Source: Marinobacter subterrani
GTDB lineage: Bacteria > Pseudomonadota > Gammaproteobacteria > Pseudomonadales > Oleiphilaceae
Direction: 5' to 3'
Length of the DNA stretch: 64,000 bases
NCBI RefSeq assembly: GCF_001045555.1
Contig: NZ_LFBU01000001.1
Span: 992,001-1,056,000 of the forward strand
Part shown: positions 17,732 through 26,084 of the stretch, in pieces
Layout: each line of letters begins with the position of its first letter
How positions within the stretch are numbered: the stretch's first letter is position 1
Notes under the pieces: model-generated
What the model was told of the DNA's origin: nothing
The model's database searches: none
What the model saw: only the letters and a program-made list of their open reading frames with translations
Made by a program: the position numbers and the translations under genes

Positions 17732-20113
17732 CTATTCCCGTGTCTTCAACACGGCCACCAGATCCAGCGCCCTCAGGCGCATCCACGCAATAACCCCCGA
17801 GGCAATTGCCGATACCACCACAACCAGCGCCGATACGCCCAGGGTCTGGGACGTTATGGTCAGCGGCACCCGATAGAGCTCCGTTTGCATGGCCGTGACA
17901 ATCAGCAGCGCCAGCCCCTGCCCGACCAACCATCCGAGTGGCACGCCAAGCAGCAGCAAAAGAGCCACCTCACCCAACAATATATGCGCAACTTCATTGT
18001 GGGTGTACCCGAGTACCCTGAGGCTTGCCAGTTCCCGCCCCTTCTCGGCCAGAGAGATGCGAATGGTGTTATAGACAACCCCGAAGGCAATGATGCCGCC
18101 CATCAGACTGTTGAAAAAAGTGAACGTGAGGAACGTCCGGGCCAGCGTGTCGTAAAAGCTGTCAAGCATGGCCTGGCGAATACTCAGGCCCAGTACGCCG
18201 GGGGTTTCGCGGAGGCGGTCATAGACTTCGGTGGCCATGGCGGAATCCAGGTTGATCATGGCCTGGTTGACCAGTGGCCCATCACCGAGAGCGCGGTTCA
18301 GCGCGTCCAGGCTCATATAAGCACCCACTCCGACATACTCACTGGTGATTCCGGCCACCGGCACTGGCACCTTTCTCCGGTCGCCTTCAAGCAGCTCCAG
18401 TTGAACGCTGTCGCCGGCCTTCACTCCGAGCTCCCGGGCCAGGTAATCGGTCAGCAGAAGACCTTCTGCAGGAAGGTGTACCTGCGCCAGATTGCTGTCG
18501 ATCACAAACTGCAGCCGTGCGTTCCGGGGTATTCCGGTCACGGCACTACGCCATTCCCGATGCCCGAACGTCAGGCGTGCCGGCACGGTGCGGCGGCCCT
18601 CAACGTAACGGATCCCGGGTTGGCGCTGCAGCGCATAAAGCGCCGAGCGATTTACCGGATCAATAAAGGAGACGGCGAGATCTTGCTGCTGCACCCGGGC
18701 AAACTGGGTATGCACCATCAAAGACACGGAATCAAACTGGAAGTTACCCACCATAACGATGGCCGTGGCCATGGCGACACCACTCATGGACAGCAGTGTC
18801 CGCGCCGGCCGGCGGGCGAGCTGGCGCACGATCATTCGCGAGGGCTGGGAGAACCGGATTGCCGAAAACAGTTTTTCCAGCCCTGTAACCCGATATCTGG
18901 CTGGCCCTTCGGGCCTCATGGCTTCAGCAGGCGGCAGGGCCGCGGCCTGACTGATGGATCTTCGGGCCCCCAGCCAGGCGACCGAGACCGTTAGCGCTGC
19001 CAGCAATACCAGCCAGAGGGGATTGATACGGAACAGTAGCCCGGGAAAACGGTAGAAATCCATGTACAGCTCGCCCAGCGCGCGGCCCAGCCATAACCCC
19101 AGCGCCAGCCCGAGCAGCAGCCCGGTAACGGCAATCACGATTACCAGCTTGCTGTAGTGCCAGGCAATCTGTCGGTTGCCATAGCCAAAGGCCTTGAGCA
19201 CCGCAATGATATCCCTCTGGGTACTGATCAGCCGGCTGACCACCACGTTCAGGAGGAACATGGCCACGCCCATGAAAATCAGGGGAAACACCGTGGCCAT
19301 GGTTTTCAGCTGGTTCAGTTCATCGCTCAGGAAACGGTGGGAAAACTGATCCTCCCGACCATAGGCGCCGGTCGCGCCGTAACGGGCCAGTAGCCGATCG
19401 AGCGCGTCGGCCACGGCATCAACTGAATAGCCCGGCCTTAACGTCACCACCAGGCTGTTAAACGCCCCCTTCATGTCCATGGCGGCTTCCAGACCCTCTC
19501 TGCTCATCCAGAGCACGCCGTACCGCTGGTAATCCGGCAGCATGGCGCCGGGCGGAATCACGTAAATGAATTCCGGCGATTCGACAATGCCGGTCAGAAT
19601 CAAGGTCTGCCGTCGACCATTGATGATTCCCTGAAACCGGTCGCCCAGTGACAGGTCATGGGCCTCGGCAAAACTCCCGATCACTGCCACCTCCTGGTTT
19701 CGGCCGGGGGCGGGAAGCCGGCCCTCCCGGATGAAGAGGCGATTGATGTCTGGCTGGCCATCCGGGGGAAGCGAGACCAGCCGCGCCGACACCGGATCCG
19801 TGAAGCCGGGTATTTCCAGTTTGGCGCCCCCCTCCACGCGGCCTTCGTAACGGGCCACGCCGGGCAGCTCCGCAACGTCTTCAAGAATGTGACGGGGCGC
19901 GCGCTTGAGTGCAGCAAAAACCTCCGCAAACTGGTTCTGTTCGTAATACTGGGCCCGGGTGGCCACCAGGGAGGAATAGTTCACCAGTGACATGACGCAC
20001 ACGGCCACCCCACCGGCGATCACCAGGGCAATGGCAAGCACCTGGCCCCGCATCTGCCAGAGCTCACGGCGTAGCTTTATGTTCAAAACCGTGTTCAGTG
20101 CATTGCTGGCCAT
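17732..20113 (-). CDS. FtsX-family ABC exporter permease
   Basis: ABC permease of 793 residues with an N-terminal helix (GQVLAIALVIAGGVAVCVMSLV), a large periplasmic domain, and two FtsX core units (around residues 270-390 and 665-790), as in long MacB- or LolCE-like permeases. The first unit has LKTMATVFPLIFMGVAMFLL and the second TFTFFNSLMGGIIAFGVVYN. It works with the ATPase encoded 22 bases upstream and the HlyD-type adaptor downstream. The exported substrate (lipid, peptide or drug) cannot be read from sequence. AGAGGG precedes the ATG. Confidence 0.88.
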   Translation of the reverse strand: MASNALNTVLNIKLRRELWQMRGQVLAIALVIAGGVAVCVMSLVNYSSLVATRAQYYEQNQFAEVFAALKRAPRHILEDVAELPGVARYEGRVEGGAKLEIPGFTDPVSARLVSLPPDGQPDINRLFIREGRLPAPGRNQEVAVIGSFAEAHDLSLGDRFQGIINGRRQTLILTGIVESPEFIYVIPPGAMLPDYQRYGVLWMSREGLEAAMDMKGAFNSLVVTLRPGYSVDAVADALDRLLARYGATGAYGREDQFSHRFLSDELNQLKTMATVFPLIFMGVAMFLLNVVVSRLISTQRDIIAVLKAFGYGNRQIAWHYSKLVIVIAVTGLLLGLALGLWLGRALGELYMDFYRFPGLLFRINPLWLVLLAALTVSVAWLGARRSISQAAALPPAEAMRPEGPARYRVTGLEKLFSAIRFSQPSRMIVRQLARRPARTLLSMSGVAMATAIVMVGNFQFDSVSLMVHTQFARVQQQDLAVSFIDPVNRSALYALQRQPGIRYVEGRRTVPARLTFGHREWRSAVTGIPRNARLQFVIDSNLAQVHLPAEGLLLTDYLARELGVKAGDSVQLELLEGDRRKVPVPVAGITSEYVGVGAYMSLDALNRALGDGPLVNQAMINLDSAMATEVYDRLRETPGVLGLSIRQAMLDSFYDTLARTFLTFTFFNSLMGGIIAFGVVYNTIRISLAEKGRELASLRVLGYTHNEVAHILLGEVALLLLLGVPLGWLVGQGLALLIVTAMQTELYRVPLTITSQTLGVSALVVVVSAIASGVIAWMRLRALDLVAVLKTRE

Positions 20114-20135
20114 TGCGCCCTCTTCAGCAGGCCGG

Positions 20136-20846
20136 CTACCAAGAGAGCGTCCGCGGATCCTGGCGCTGATCGTTACGGCGCTCGCCGCTGATATTGCCGT
20201 CGGAAAGCGTGATCACTCGGTCGCCCATGCCGGCAATAGATGCATTATGGGTAATGATAACGGTGGTGGTGCCGGTTTCCCGGTTGGCTTTTTCCAGGGC
20301 CGCGAGCACCAGCACACCAGTGGCCGAATCCAGGGCACCCGTGGGCTCGTCGCACAGCAATACCTCCGGGCGCTTGGCGATGGCCCGGGCAATGGCAACG
20401 CGCTGCTGCTCTCCGCCGGAAAGCTGCGCCGGAAAATGATCAATGCGCGCCTTCAGGCCAACCAGTTCAAGAGCTTCTTCGGGCGACATCGGGTTGGCCG
20501 CGATTTCGGTGACGGCCGCCACATTTTCCCGCGCCGTCAGGCTCGGAATCAGATTATAAAACTGGAACACGAAGCCGACGTGTTCCCGGCGGTAACGAGT
20601 CAGCTCGCGATCGCCGGCGGCACTGAGGTCAATGTCGCGGTAGCGCACCTCCCCGGAGGTCGGTACATCCAGCCCACCGAGAATGTTCAGAAGGGTTGAT
20701 TTTCCTGAGCCGGAGGCCCCCAGCATCACCACCAGCTCGCCGCGATACAGGTCGAGGTCCACCCCCCGGAGGGCGTATACCTGCACCTCACCCTGATCGT
20801 AGGTCTTGGTCAGCCCCCGGGTGTGGAATACCGGTGGTTCTGCCAT
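20136..20846 (-). CDS. ABC exporter ATPase (LolD/MacB type)
   Basis: ATPase subunit of 236 residues from the chosen start. It has Walker A (GASGSGKST), the Q-loop ([18 protein letters not shown], the pattern of LolD/MacB ATPases), the signature [14 protein letters not shown], Walker B ([13 protein letters not shown]) and an H-loop (VIITHN). It forms an export complex with the FtsX-like permease and adaptor downstream. ATG 20846 is preferred because AGGGA lies upstream; ATG 20867 would add 7 residues. The DksA-like gene ends 29 bases upstream and may share its transcript. Confidence 0.9.
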   Translation of the reverse strand: MAEPPVFHTRGLTKTYDQGEVQVYALRGVDLDLYRGELVVMLGASGSGKSTLLNILGGLDVPTSGEVRYRDIDLSAAGDRELTRYRREHVGFVFQFYNLIPSLTARENVAAVTEIAANPMSPEEALELVGLKARIDHFPAQLSGGEQQRVAIARAIAKRPEVLLCDEPTGALDSATGVLVLAALEKANRETGTTTVIITHNASIAGMGDRVITLSDGNISGERRNDQRQDPRTLSW

Positions 20847-20875
20847 GGTGGCCGTCCCTGGTTCCATAAGCTCAG

Positions 20876-21196
20876 TCAGTCTTCGGCACAGTCAACACAC
20901 AGGGTGGTATAGGGCAACACCTGCAACCGGCGCGGATCAATAGCCTCGCCACAGGTTTCGCACTCATCGCCCACACCATTGTTGATTCGCTCAAGCGCCC
21001 GTTCGATCTGTGCCAGTTCGGTGCGGGTTTCTGTTTCAAGGGAGTCAACCACTTCGTCATTCTGGGTCTGGGTGGCCTGCTCCTCGAAATCCTTGTCCAG
21101 CGCGCCGCCCTCACGGTGTTGATGTGCCTCAAAACGGGAGAGTCTGGCTTTCAGGTCTGCTCGCAGTGTTTCCAGTTCCGCTTTCCTGTCGTTCAT
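20876..21196 (-). CDS. TraR/DksA C4-type zinc-finger protein
   Basis: Small DksA/TraR-like protein, 106 residues: an N-terminal coiled-coil ([20 protein letters not shown]), an acidic tip region, and a C-terminal four-cysteine zinc finger ([13 protein letters not shown] and CVDC). Such proteins bind in the secondary channel of RNA polymerase, but many short paralogues have unknown targets. A perfect AGGAGG stands 7 bases before ATG 21196, which fixes the start. The open frame continues another 193 residues upstream through the promoter region and the antisense of the phasin gene, which is not coding. Confidence 0.88.
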   Translation of the reverse strand: MNDRKAELETLRADLKARLSRFEAHQHREGGALDKDFEEQATQTQNDEVVDSLETETRTELAQIERALERINNGVGDECETCGEAIDPRRLQVLPYTTLCVDCAED

Positions 21197-21349
21197 AGTT
21201 CGCCTCCTGGCTTTCCGGATGGACCGGGATAAATAAATGCTTACAGTAAAGCATAAGCTGAACCGGGGATTGATGCTTGTCAAAAACGCGTAATACTCAC
21301 TGGGGCAAAATGGGGCTCCAATCAACCTGTATGCAAGGGAGTTGTAGCA

Positions 21350-21682
21350 ATGACCAATGACCTGTTTGAAAAAGCCACCCGTCTGAACGAAACCCTCTTC
21401 GAGCAGTTCAGCAAGGCCGCGGAAATGCAGATGAACGCCTTTCGCCGTTACGCAGATGTCACCATGGAGCAGGCAAAAAAAGTCTCTGAAGTCCGTGATC
21501 TGGAGGGCCTGAAAACCCTGACCGGAGATCAGGCTGAAACCCTGAAATCCCTGAGCGAGCAGTTCACGGCAGACTGGAAAGCCTGGCAGGACTACTTCAA
21601 TGACAGCCGGGCGCAGATTCAGAAGGTCTTCGAGAAGGCGCCGGAAGAAACCGCCAAGCCGGCCCCGAAAGCCGCCAAATAA
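21350..21682 (+). CDS. phaP: Phasin family protein
   Basis: Phasin of 110 residues, an amphipathic helical protein that coats polyhydroxyalkanoate granules. The body is helical (FEKATRLNETLFEQFSKAAE, then VSEVRDLEGLKTLTGDQAE) and ends in a lysine/alanine/proline-rich tail (KPAPKAAK). AAGGGAG sits 7-8 bases before the ATG. The PHA synthase gene starts only 9 bases after its stop, so the two are almost surely co-transcribed and co-function in granule formation. Confidence 0.9.
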   Translation: MTNDLFEKATRLNETLFEQFSKAAEMQMNAFRRYADVTMEQAKKVSEVRDLEGLKTLTGDQAETLKSLSEQFTADWKAWQDYFNDSRAQIQKVFEKAPEETAKPAPKAAK

Positions 21683-21691
21683 GGGATCACC

Positions 21692-23494
21692 ATGTTCGGC
21701 CTGGATACGCTCGGTAAAGCCGTCAATCAGTTGGTCACCAGCTTTGAAACCAACGTCCGGCAGGGGCAGCAGCATCTCGAGAAGCTATTCGGGGATGCCG
21801 GCGTCATGGACGACGCCACACTCTCCACTCTGACGGAAATGTCGGACGCCTACCGGACCATGGCCGAGGACCTGTTGCTCCATCCCCTCCGGCTTGCCAG
21901 CGCCGAGCTGGATCTGGCCCGCACGTACCTTGGCCTTGGGTACTACACCCTTGCCAGGCTAGCGGGCAACGACCGGCCGCCGGTGGCGGAGCCGGAGCCC
22001 GATGACCGGCGCTTCCAGGCAGAGGACTGGCACAGGCACCTGCCCTTCGATGTGCTGCACCAGGCCTATCTGATCAATTCCCGGGCGTTCCTGAGCTGGG
22101 CGGAAGGTATGGAAGGCCTCCCCCAGGCAGGGCGGGACCAGATGCTGTTCTACGCCAGGCAACTCACCAGCCTGCTCTCGCCCGCAAACTTCCCGGCCAC
22201 CAACCCGGAGGTTCTCAGGATCACCTGGGAACGCAAAGGTGTGAACCTGGTGGATGGCGGCCGGCAGCTCATCGAGGATCTGCGCCAGAATCCCTCTCTG
22301 TTCAACGTCGGCATGACCGACCGCTCAGCGTTTGAAGTGGGACGTAACCTGGCAACCACCCCGGGCAAGGTGGTGTTCCAGAATGAGCTGATGCAGCTGA
22401 TCCAATACTCACCGACCACGGAAACTGTCAGCAAGCGACCCTTGCTGATTGTTCCCCCCTGGATCAACAAGTACTACATCCTGGACCTGACCGCCCGGAA
22501 CTCCTTTATCCAGTGGCTGGTAAACCAGGGCCAGACCGTGTTCATCATTTCCTGGCGCAATCCCGGCCCCTCACTCCGGGACAAGGGTTGGGAAGACTAC
22601 ATGGAGCTGGGCCCGCTGGCTGCCATGGATGCGGTCACCGAAGCCACTGGCGAAGAGCGGATGAATGCGATCGGGTACTGCATCGGTGGCACTCTGCTGG
22701 GCTCAACACTGGCCTGGCTCAAGAAAAAGGGCCGCGACCCGGTGGTCAGTGCCACCTATCTGGCGACCCTGCTGGATTTCTCTGATCCGGGCGGGATCGG
22801 TGTGTTTATCAACGACCATTCGATCCGGGGTATTGAAAGGATGCTTGAGCGCAAGGGCTACCTGGATGGCCGCGCCATGGCGTTCACCTTCAATCTGCTG
22901 CGGGAGAACGAGCTGTTCTGGTCGTTCTGGACCAATAACTACCTGAAAGGCCAGAAGCCGGCGGCTTTTGACCTGCTTTACTGGAACACCGACGGCACCA
23001 ACCTGCCGGCCAGAATGCACAGTTTCTATCTGCGGCAGATGTATCTGAACAACCGGCTGGTTCAACCGGATTCCCTGCACCTGCTCGGTGAATCCATCAA
23101 CCTGTCTGAAATCGATGTGCCTTCTTTTTTCCTGTCGGCCCGGCAGGATCATATCGCCAAATGGAAAACCACCTACAAAGGGGCTCTGGCTCACGGCGGT
23201 GATGTTCGCTTTGTGCTCTCCGGCTCCGGCCACATCGCCGGCGTGATCAATCCGCCCTACAAGGAAAAGTACGGCTACTGGACCAATGACACACTGGTGC
23301 CGGAGTCTGACGCCTGGTTTGACGGCTCGGAACATCACCCGGGGTCCTGGTGGCCACACTGGCTTGAATGGCTCGCAGCCTTCACCGAAGAGAAAGTTCC
23401 TGCTCGCAAGCCCGGCGACGGCAACCTGCCCGTGCTTGAAGATGCACCCGGCAGCTATGTCAAAGTCAAAGCTGCGGACGCTGCGAAGCAGTGA
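21692..23494 (+). CDS. phaC: Class I poly(3-hydroxyalkanoate) polymerase PhaC
   Basis: PHA synthase of 600 residues, the usual class I length. It polymerises 3-hydroxyacyl-CoA into storage polyester. The alpha/beta-hydrolase catalytic triad is visible: Cys330 in the lipase-like box GYCIGG, Asp486 in SARQDHIAKW and His514 in GSGHIAGVINPP. PPWINKYYILDL and SWRNPGPS are further family markers. It follows a phasin gene by 9 bases and overlaps the next gene (PAS-GGDEF) by 4 bases. No phaA or phaB gene is present in the window. Confidence 0.95.
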   Translation: MFGLDTLGKAVNQLVTSFETNVRQGQQHLEKLFGDAGVMDDATLSTLTEMSDAYRTMAEDLLLHPLRLASAELDLARTYLGLGYYTLARLAGNDRPPVAEPEPDDRRFQAEDWHRHLPFDVLHQAYLINSRAFLSWAEGMEGLPQAGRDQMLFYARQLTSLLSPANFPATNPEVLRITWERKGVNLVDGGRQLIEDLRQNPSLFNVGMTDRSAFEVGRNLATTPGKVVFQNELMQLIQYSPTTETVSKRPLLIVPPWINKYYILDLTARNSFIQWLVNQGQTVFIISWRNPGPSLRDKGWEDYMELGPLAAMDAVTEATGEERMNAIGYCIGGTLLGSTLAWLKKKGRDPVVSATYLATLLDFSDPGGIGVFINDHSIRGIERMLERKGYLDGRAMAFTFNLLRENELFWSFWTNNYLKGQKPAAFDLLYWNTDGTNLPARMHSFYLRQMYLNNRLVQPDSLHLLGESINLSEIDVPSFFLSARQDHIAKWKTTYKGALAHGGDVRFVLSGSGHIAGVINPPYKEKYGYWTNDTLVPESDAWFDGSEHHPGSWWPHWLEWLAAFTEEKVPARKPGDGNLPVLEDAPGSYVKVKAADAAKQ

Positions 23495-24435
23495 ACACCG
23501 AAAAGCCAAAGCGCCGGCCGCTTCCGATATCCCGCATCAAGGCTCCGCAACTGGCGGAGCGGGTGATTGAAGCCTCCTTCGAAGGCATTATGGTCACCGA
23601 TAATAACGTGAACATTGAATTCGTAAACCCGGCGTTCACGCAGCTTACCGGTTACACCCAGGAGGAGGTCGTTGGCAAGACACCGCAGATCCTGTCGTCC
23701 GGAAGGCACGACAGCGAATTCTACCAGCGGATGTGGAACTCGCTGGTCACCCATGGCTACTGGCGGGGCGAGGTCTGGAACCGGCGCAAAACCGGGGAAC
23801 TCTATCTCGAGCTACTGACCATCACCGCCATAACAGACAACGAAGGCAATACCACCCATTACGCCGGACTGTTCACTGACATCACCCAGAACCGGAAGAA
23901 TGAGGAGCAGATCCGCCAGCTCGCCTACTACGACGCGCTTACCGGTATTCCGAATCGCCGGTTGCTGGAAGACCGCCTCGAGCATGCCATTCGCCACGCC
24001 CATCGCCGCTCATCTTTGCTGGCGGTCATGTTCATGGATCTGGACCACTTCAAGAAGGTGAATGACCGACTCGGCCATGCGGCCGGCGACGAATTGCTGG
24101 TTCAATTTACCAGGCGTGTCCAGGGCTGTTTGCGGGAGGACGATACCCTCGCCCGCCTCGGTGGAGATGAATTCATTGTCCTGCTGCCCGACCTGGAACA
24201 GCTTGATGACGCCTATCAGGTTGCTGAGCGGCTGATCGCGCGGAATCAGGAACCCTACCGAATCAATGGCGAAGCCCTGACAGTGGGGTCCAGCATTGGC
24301 ATGAGCCTTTACCCCCGGGATGGCACCACCGCCTCCGAGCTGCTGCAGGGTGCCGATATCGCCATGTACCGGGCGAAGAAGGACGGGCGAAACCTGTTCC
24401 GGTCCTTCAGCCCCGCAATTACCGACGGCACCTGA
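23491..24435 (+). CDS. PAS-GGDEF diguanylate cyclase
   Basis: Cytoplasmic signalling protein of 314 residues: one PAS domain (about 25-135; VIEASFEGIMVTDNNVNIEF, FTDITQNR at its end) and a GGDEF domain (about 150-310). The active-site motif GGDEF is intact, and an RxxD inhibitory site (REDD) lies five residues before it, so product-inhibited c-di-GMP synthesis is expected. The start is GTG within GTGA, overlapping the phaC stop, which suggests translational coupling to PHA synthase. The PAS ligand is unknown. Confidence 0.9.
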   Translation: MNTEKPKRRPLPISRIKAPQLAERVIEASFEGIMVTDNNVNIEFVNPAFTQLTGYTQEEVVGKTPQILSSGRHDSEFYQRMWNSLVTHGYWRGEVWNRRKTGELYLELLTITAITDNEGNTTHYAGLFTDITQNRKNEEQIRQLAYYDALTGIPNRRLLEDRLEHAIRHAHRRSSLLAVMFMDLDHFKKVNDRLGHAAGDELLVQFTRRVQGCLREDDTLARLGGDEFIVLLPDLEQLDDAYQVAERLIARNQEPYRINGEALTVGSSIGMSLYPRDGTTASELLQGADIAMYRAKKDGRNLFRSFSPAITDGT

Positions 24436-24498
24436 CCTCGCCCCGCAATCGCCAATGTGGCACTATTGCGCGCTGGATGACCGTCGGAGACCCACGCA

Positions 24499-25863
24499 AT
24501 GTTCTATACCACCCTCGCGGCGATCGCAGCCGCCATGATCCTGTTTGCCTGGCTTGGACTCAGGGCCCGCTTGGCTGACGGCGGACTGGACGATTACGTA
24601 ACGGCTCGCAATAGCCAGGGCGCCCGCGCGCTCGGGCTTTCGTTTCTTGCCTCCGGCATGGGAGGGTGGATTCTGTTTGCACCGCCCGAGGTGGGCGCAA
24701 CGGTGGGCCCTCTAGCACTGGCAGGCTACGCCCTCGGCGCAGCCCTTCCCTTTATCGTCTTCGCCTTCTGCGGTCCGGCTATCCGCCGGCTTCTTCCCGA
24801 GGGCCGCAGTATCGGAGAGTTTGCCGATGCCTGCTATGGAACCGGAGTCCGCCATTACGTCTCGCTGATCTCCGTGCTTTACATGTTCTGCTTCCTGACC
24901 GCCGAACTCACCGCCATCGGCGCCATTACCTCACTGCTGTCCGATATCAACGGCAGCATCGTGGTGCTTGGCGTGGCGGTAACCACACTGGTGTACACCG
25001 CCGTGGGTGGGCTGCGCGCGAGCATTGTGACCGACCAGTGGCAGGCCCTCCTCCTCATCGGCCTGCTGGCACTGGTCGCCATTGTGGCCGTTGGCAAACT
25101 GCCTGACGCCGCGCCCGCCGCATTGCCGGACATCCCCGCGTCTGCAGCCCTCAGCGTAGCCCTGACCCTGGTCATTGCGGTAACCGCAGCCAACCTGTTT
25201 CATCAGGGCTACTGGCAACGCTTGTGGTCGGCCCGGGACACCGACGCCCTGAGCCGCGGTGCGCTGCTGGGCGGGGTGGTCACCATCGGCGTCGTTGCCG
25301 TGGTCGGCGGCCTGGGCATCCTGGCCGCCATGAGCGGTGCCGACCTGGGCAGCCCTCCCATTCCCTTCTTTGCGTTGCTGGCCGATGCCCCTGCCTGGCT
25401 TACGGTGCCCGCACTTATCCTGGCCATCACCCTGGTGGCCTCATCCGTCGATACACTGCAGAACGCGCTGGCGTCCCTGGCAGTAACCGAGAAACAGGGG
25501 CTTTCCATTGTCAGCGCCCGGTGGTTCACCGTGCTGCTGATGATTCCGGTGGTCCTGGTGGCTCTGCAGGGTATCTCGGTGCTGCGGCTTTTCCTGATCG
25601 CCGACCTGCTGTGTGCCACGGCGGTGCTGCCTGTGCTGATGGGTTTGTGGGGCCGGATGACAACCCGGGCGGCGATTCTGGGTTGTCTGGCAGGGCTAGT
25701 TGGCGCCATACTGCCCGGCTGGGTCACCGGAGGCAGCCTCATGGCAGGCCTGGAAGCCGCCAGCTTCCCCGGCAGCATTCCCACATTGATGCCCTTCATT
25801 GGCGCCCTGGCCGGCTCCGGTGTCGTGAGCCTGTTGGTCGCCTTAACCAGCCCGAAACGTTAA
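24499..25863 (+). CDS. Sodium:solute symporter family protein
   Basis: Polytopic membrane protein of 454 residues with about 12-13 hydrophobic helices, in the SSS (solute:sodium symporter) superfamily. Landmarks are SFLASGMGGWILFAPPE near the start, the central helix pair TAVGGLRASIVTDQWQAL, which is a typical SSS pattern, and LVASSVDTLQNALASLAV. It may carry a carboxylate, amino acid, sugar or polyamine; sequence alone does not decide. A perfect 11-bp hairpin follows its stop, separating it from the maltose cluster. Confidence 0.85.
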   Translation: MFYTTLAAIAAAMILFAWLGLRARLADGGLDDYVTARNSQGARALGLSFLASGMGGWILFAPPEVGATVGPLALAGYALGAALPFIVFAFCGPAIRRLLPEGRSIGEFADACYGTGVRHYVSLISVLYMFCFLTAELTAIGAITSLLSDINGSIVVLGVAVTTLVYTAVGGLRASIVTDQWQALLLIGLLALVAIVAVGKLPDAAPAALPDIPASAALSVALTLVIAVTAANLFHQGYWQRLWSARDTDALSRGALLGGVVTIGVVAVVGGLGILAAMSGADLGSPPIPFFALLADAPAWLTVPALILAITLVASSVDTLQNALASLAVTEKQGLSIVSARWFTVLLMIPVVLVALQGISVLRLFLIADLLCATAVLPVLMGLWGRMTTRAAILGCLAGLVGAILPGWVTGGSLMAGLEAASFPGSIPTLMPFIGALAGSGVVSLLVALTSPKR

Positions 25864-25869
25864 GCCAAA

Positions 25870-25897
25870 GCGCTGTCCGGGCAGAACCGGACAGCGC
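25870..25897 (+). terminator. Perfect 11-bp hairpin after the symporter gene
   Basis: Arms GCGCTGTCCGG (25870-25880) and CCGGACAGCGC (25887-25897) with loop gcagaa. No run of T follows, so it may be a weak or factor-assisted terminator. It ends right at the first MalT box of the next operon. Confidence 0.6.
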
Positions 25898-25996
25898 CGC
25901 CTCCCCGCATCAACCGCCGATTTCTCTGCCTACCCCCTCCTACGCCCCCCTCATCCCCCCGACTACGCCAATAAAAAGTGCCGCAGGAGGATGAAC
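25897..25996 (+). promoter_or_regulatory. MalT box array upstream of alpha-glucosidase-malK operon
   Basis: Compared with the known MalT box GGGGA(T/G)GAGG. On the minus strand GGGGAGGCGG (25897-25906) matches 9 of 10, GCGTAGGAGG (25936-25945) 8 of 10, and GGGGATGAGG (25949-25958) all 10. On the plus strand GAGGATGAAC (25987-25996) keeps the core GGATGA. A -10-like TATGAC at 26017-26022 puts the start near 26029, so the last box is centred at about -37.5, the position known for MalT-dependent promoters. This indicates MalT control of the operon from 26085. Confidence 0.8.
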
Positions 25997-26084
25997 GGAG
26001 CGCAAGCCGGCTTCAGTATGACTCGGGTCTATCTGGTGAAATTGAATAACAAACTTTCACCGCGAGAATTACAAGCGAGGCTAC

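Noticed and set aside
21197..21775. N-terminal extension of the DksA-like protein to 299 residues
   Set aside because: A perfect AGGAGG before ATG 21196 fixes the start; the extension crosses the phasin promoter and the antisense of phasin.
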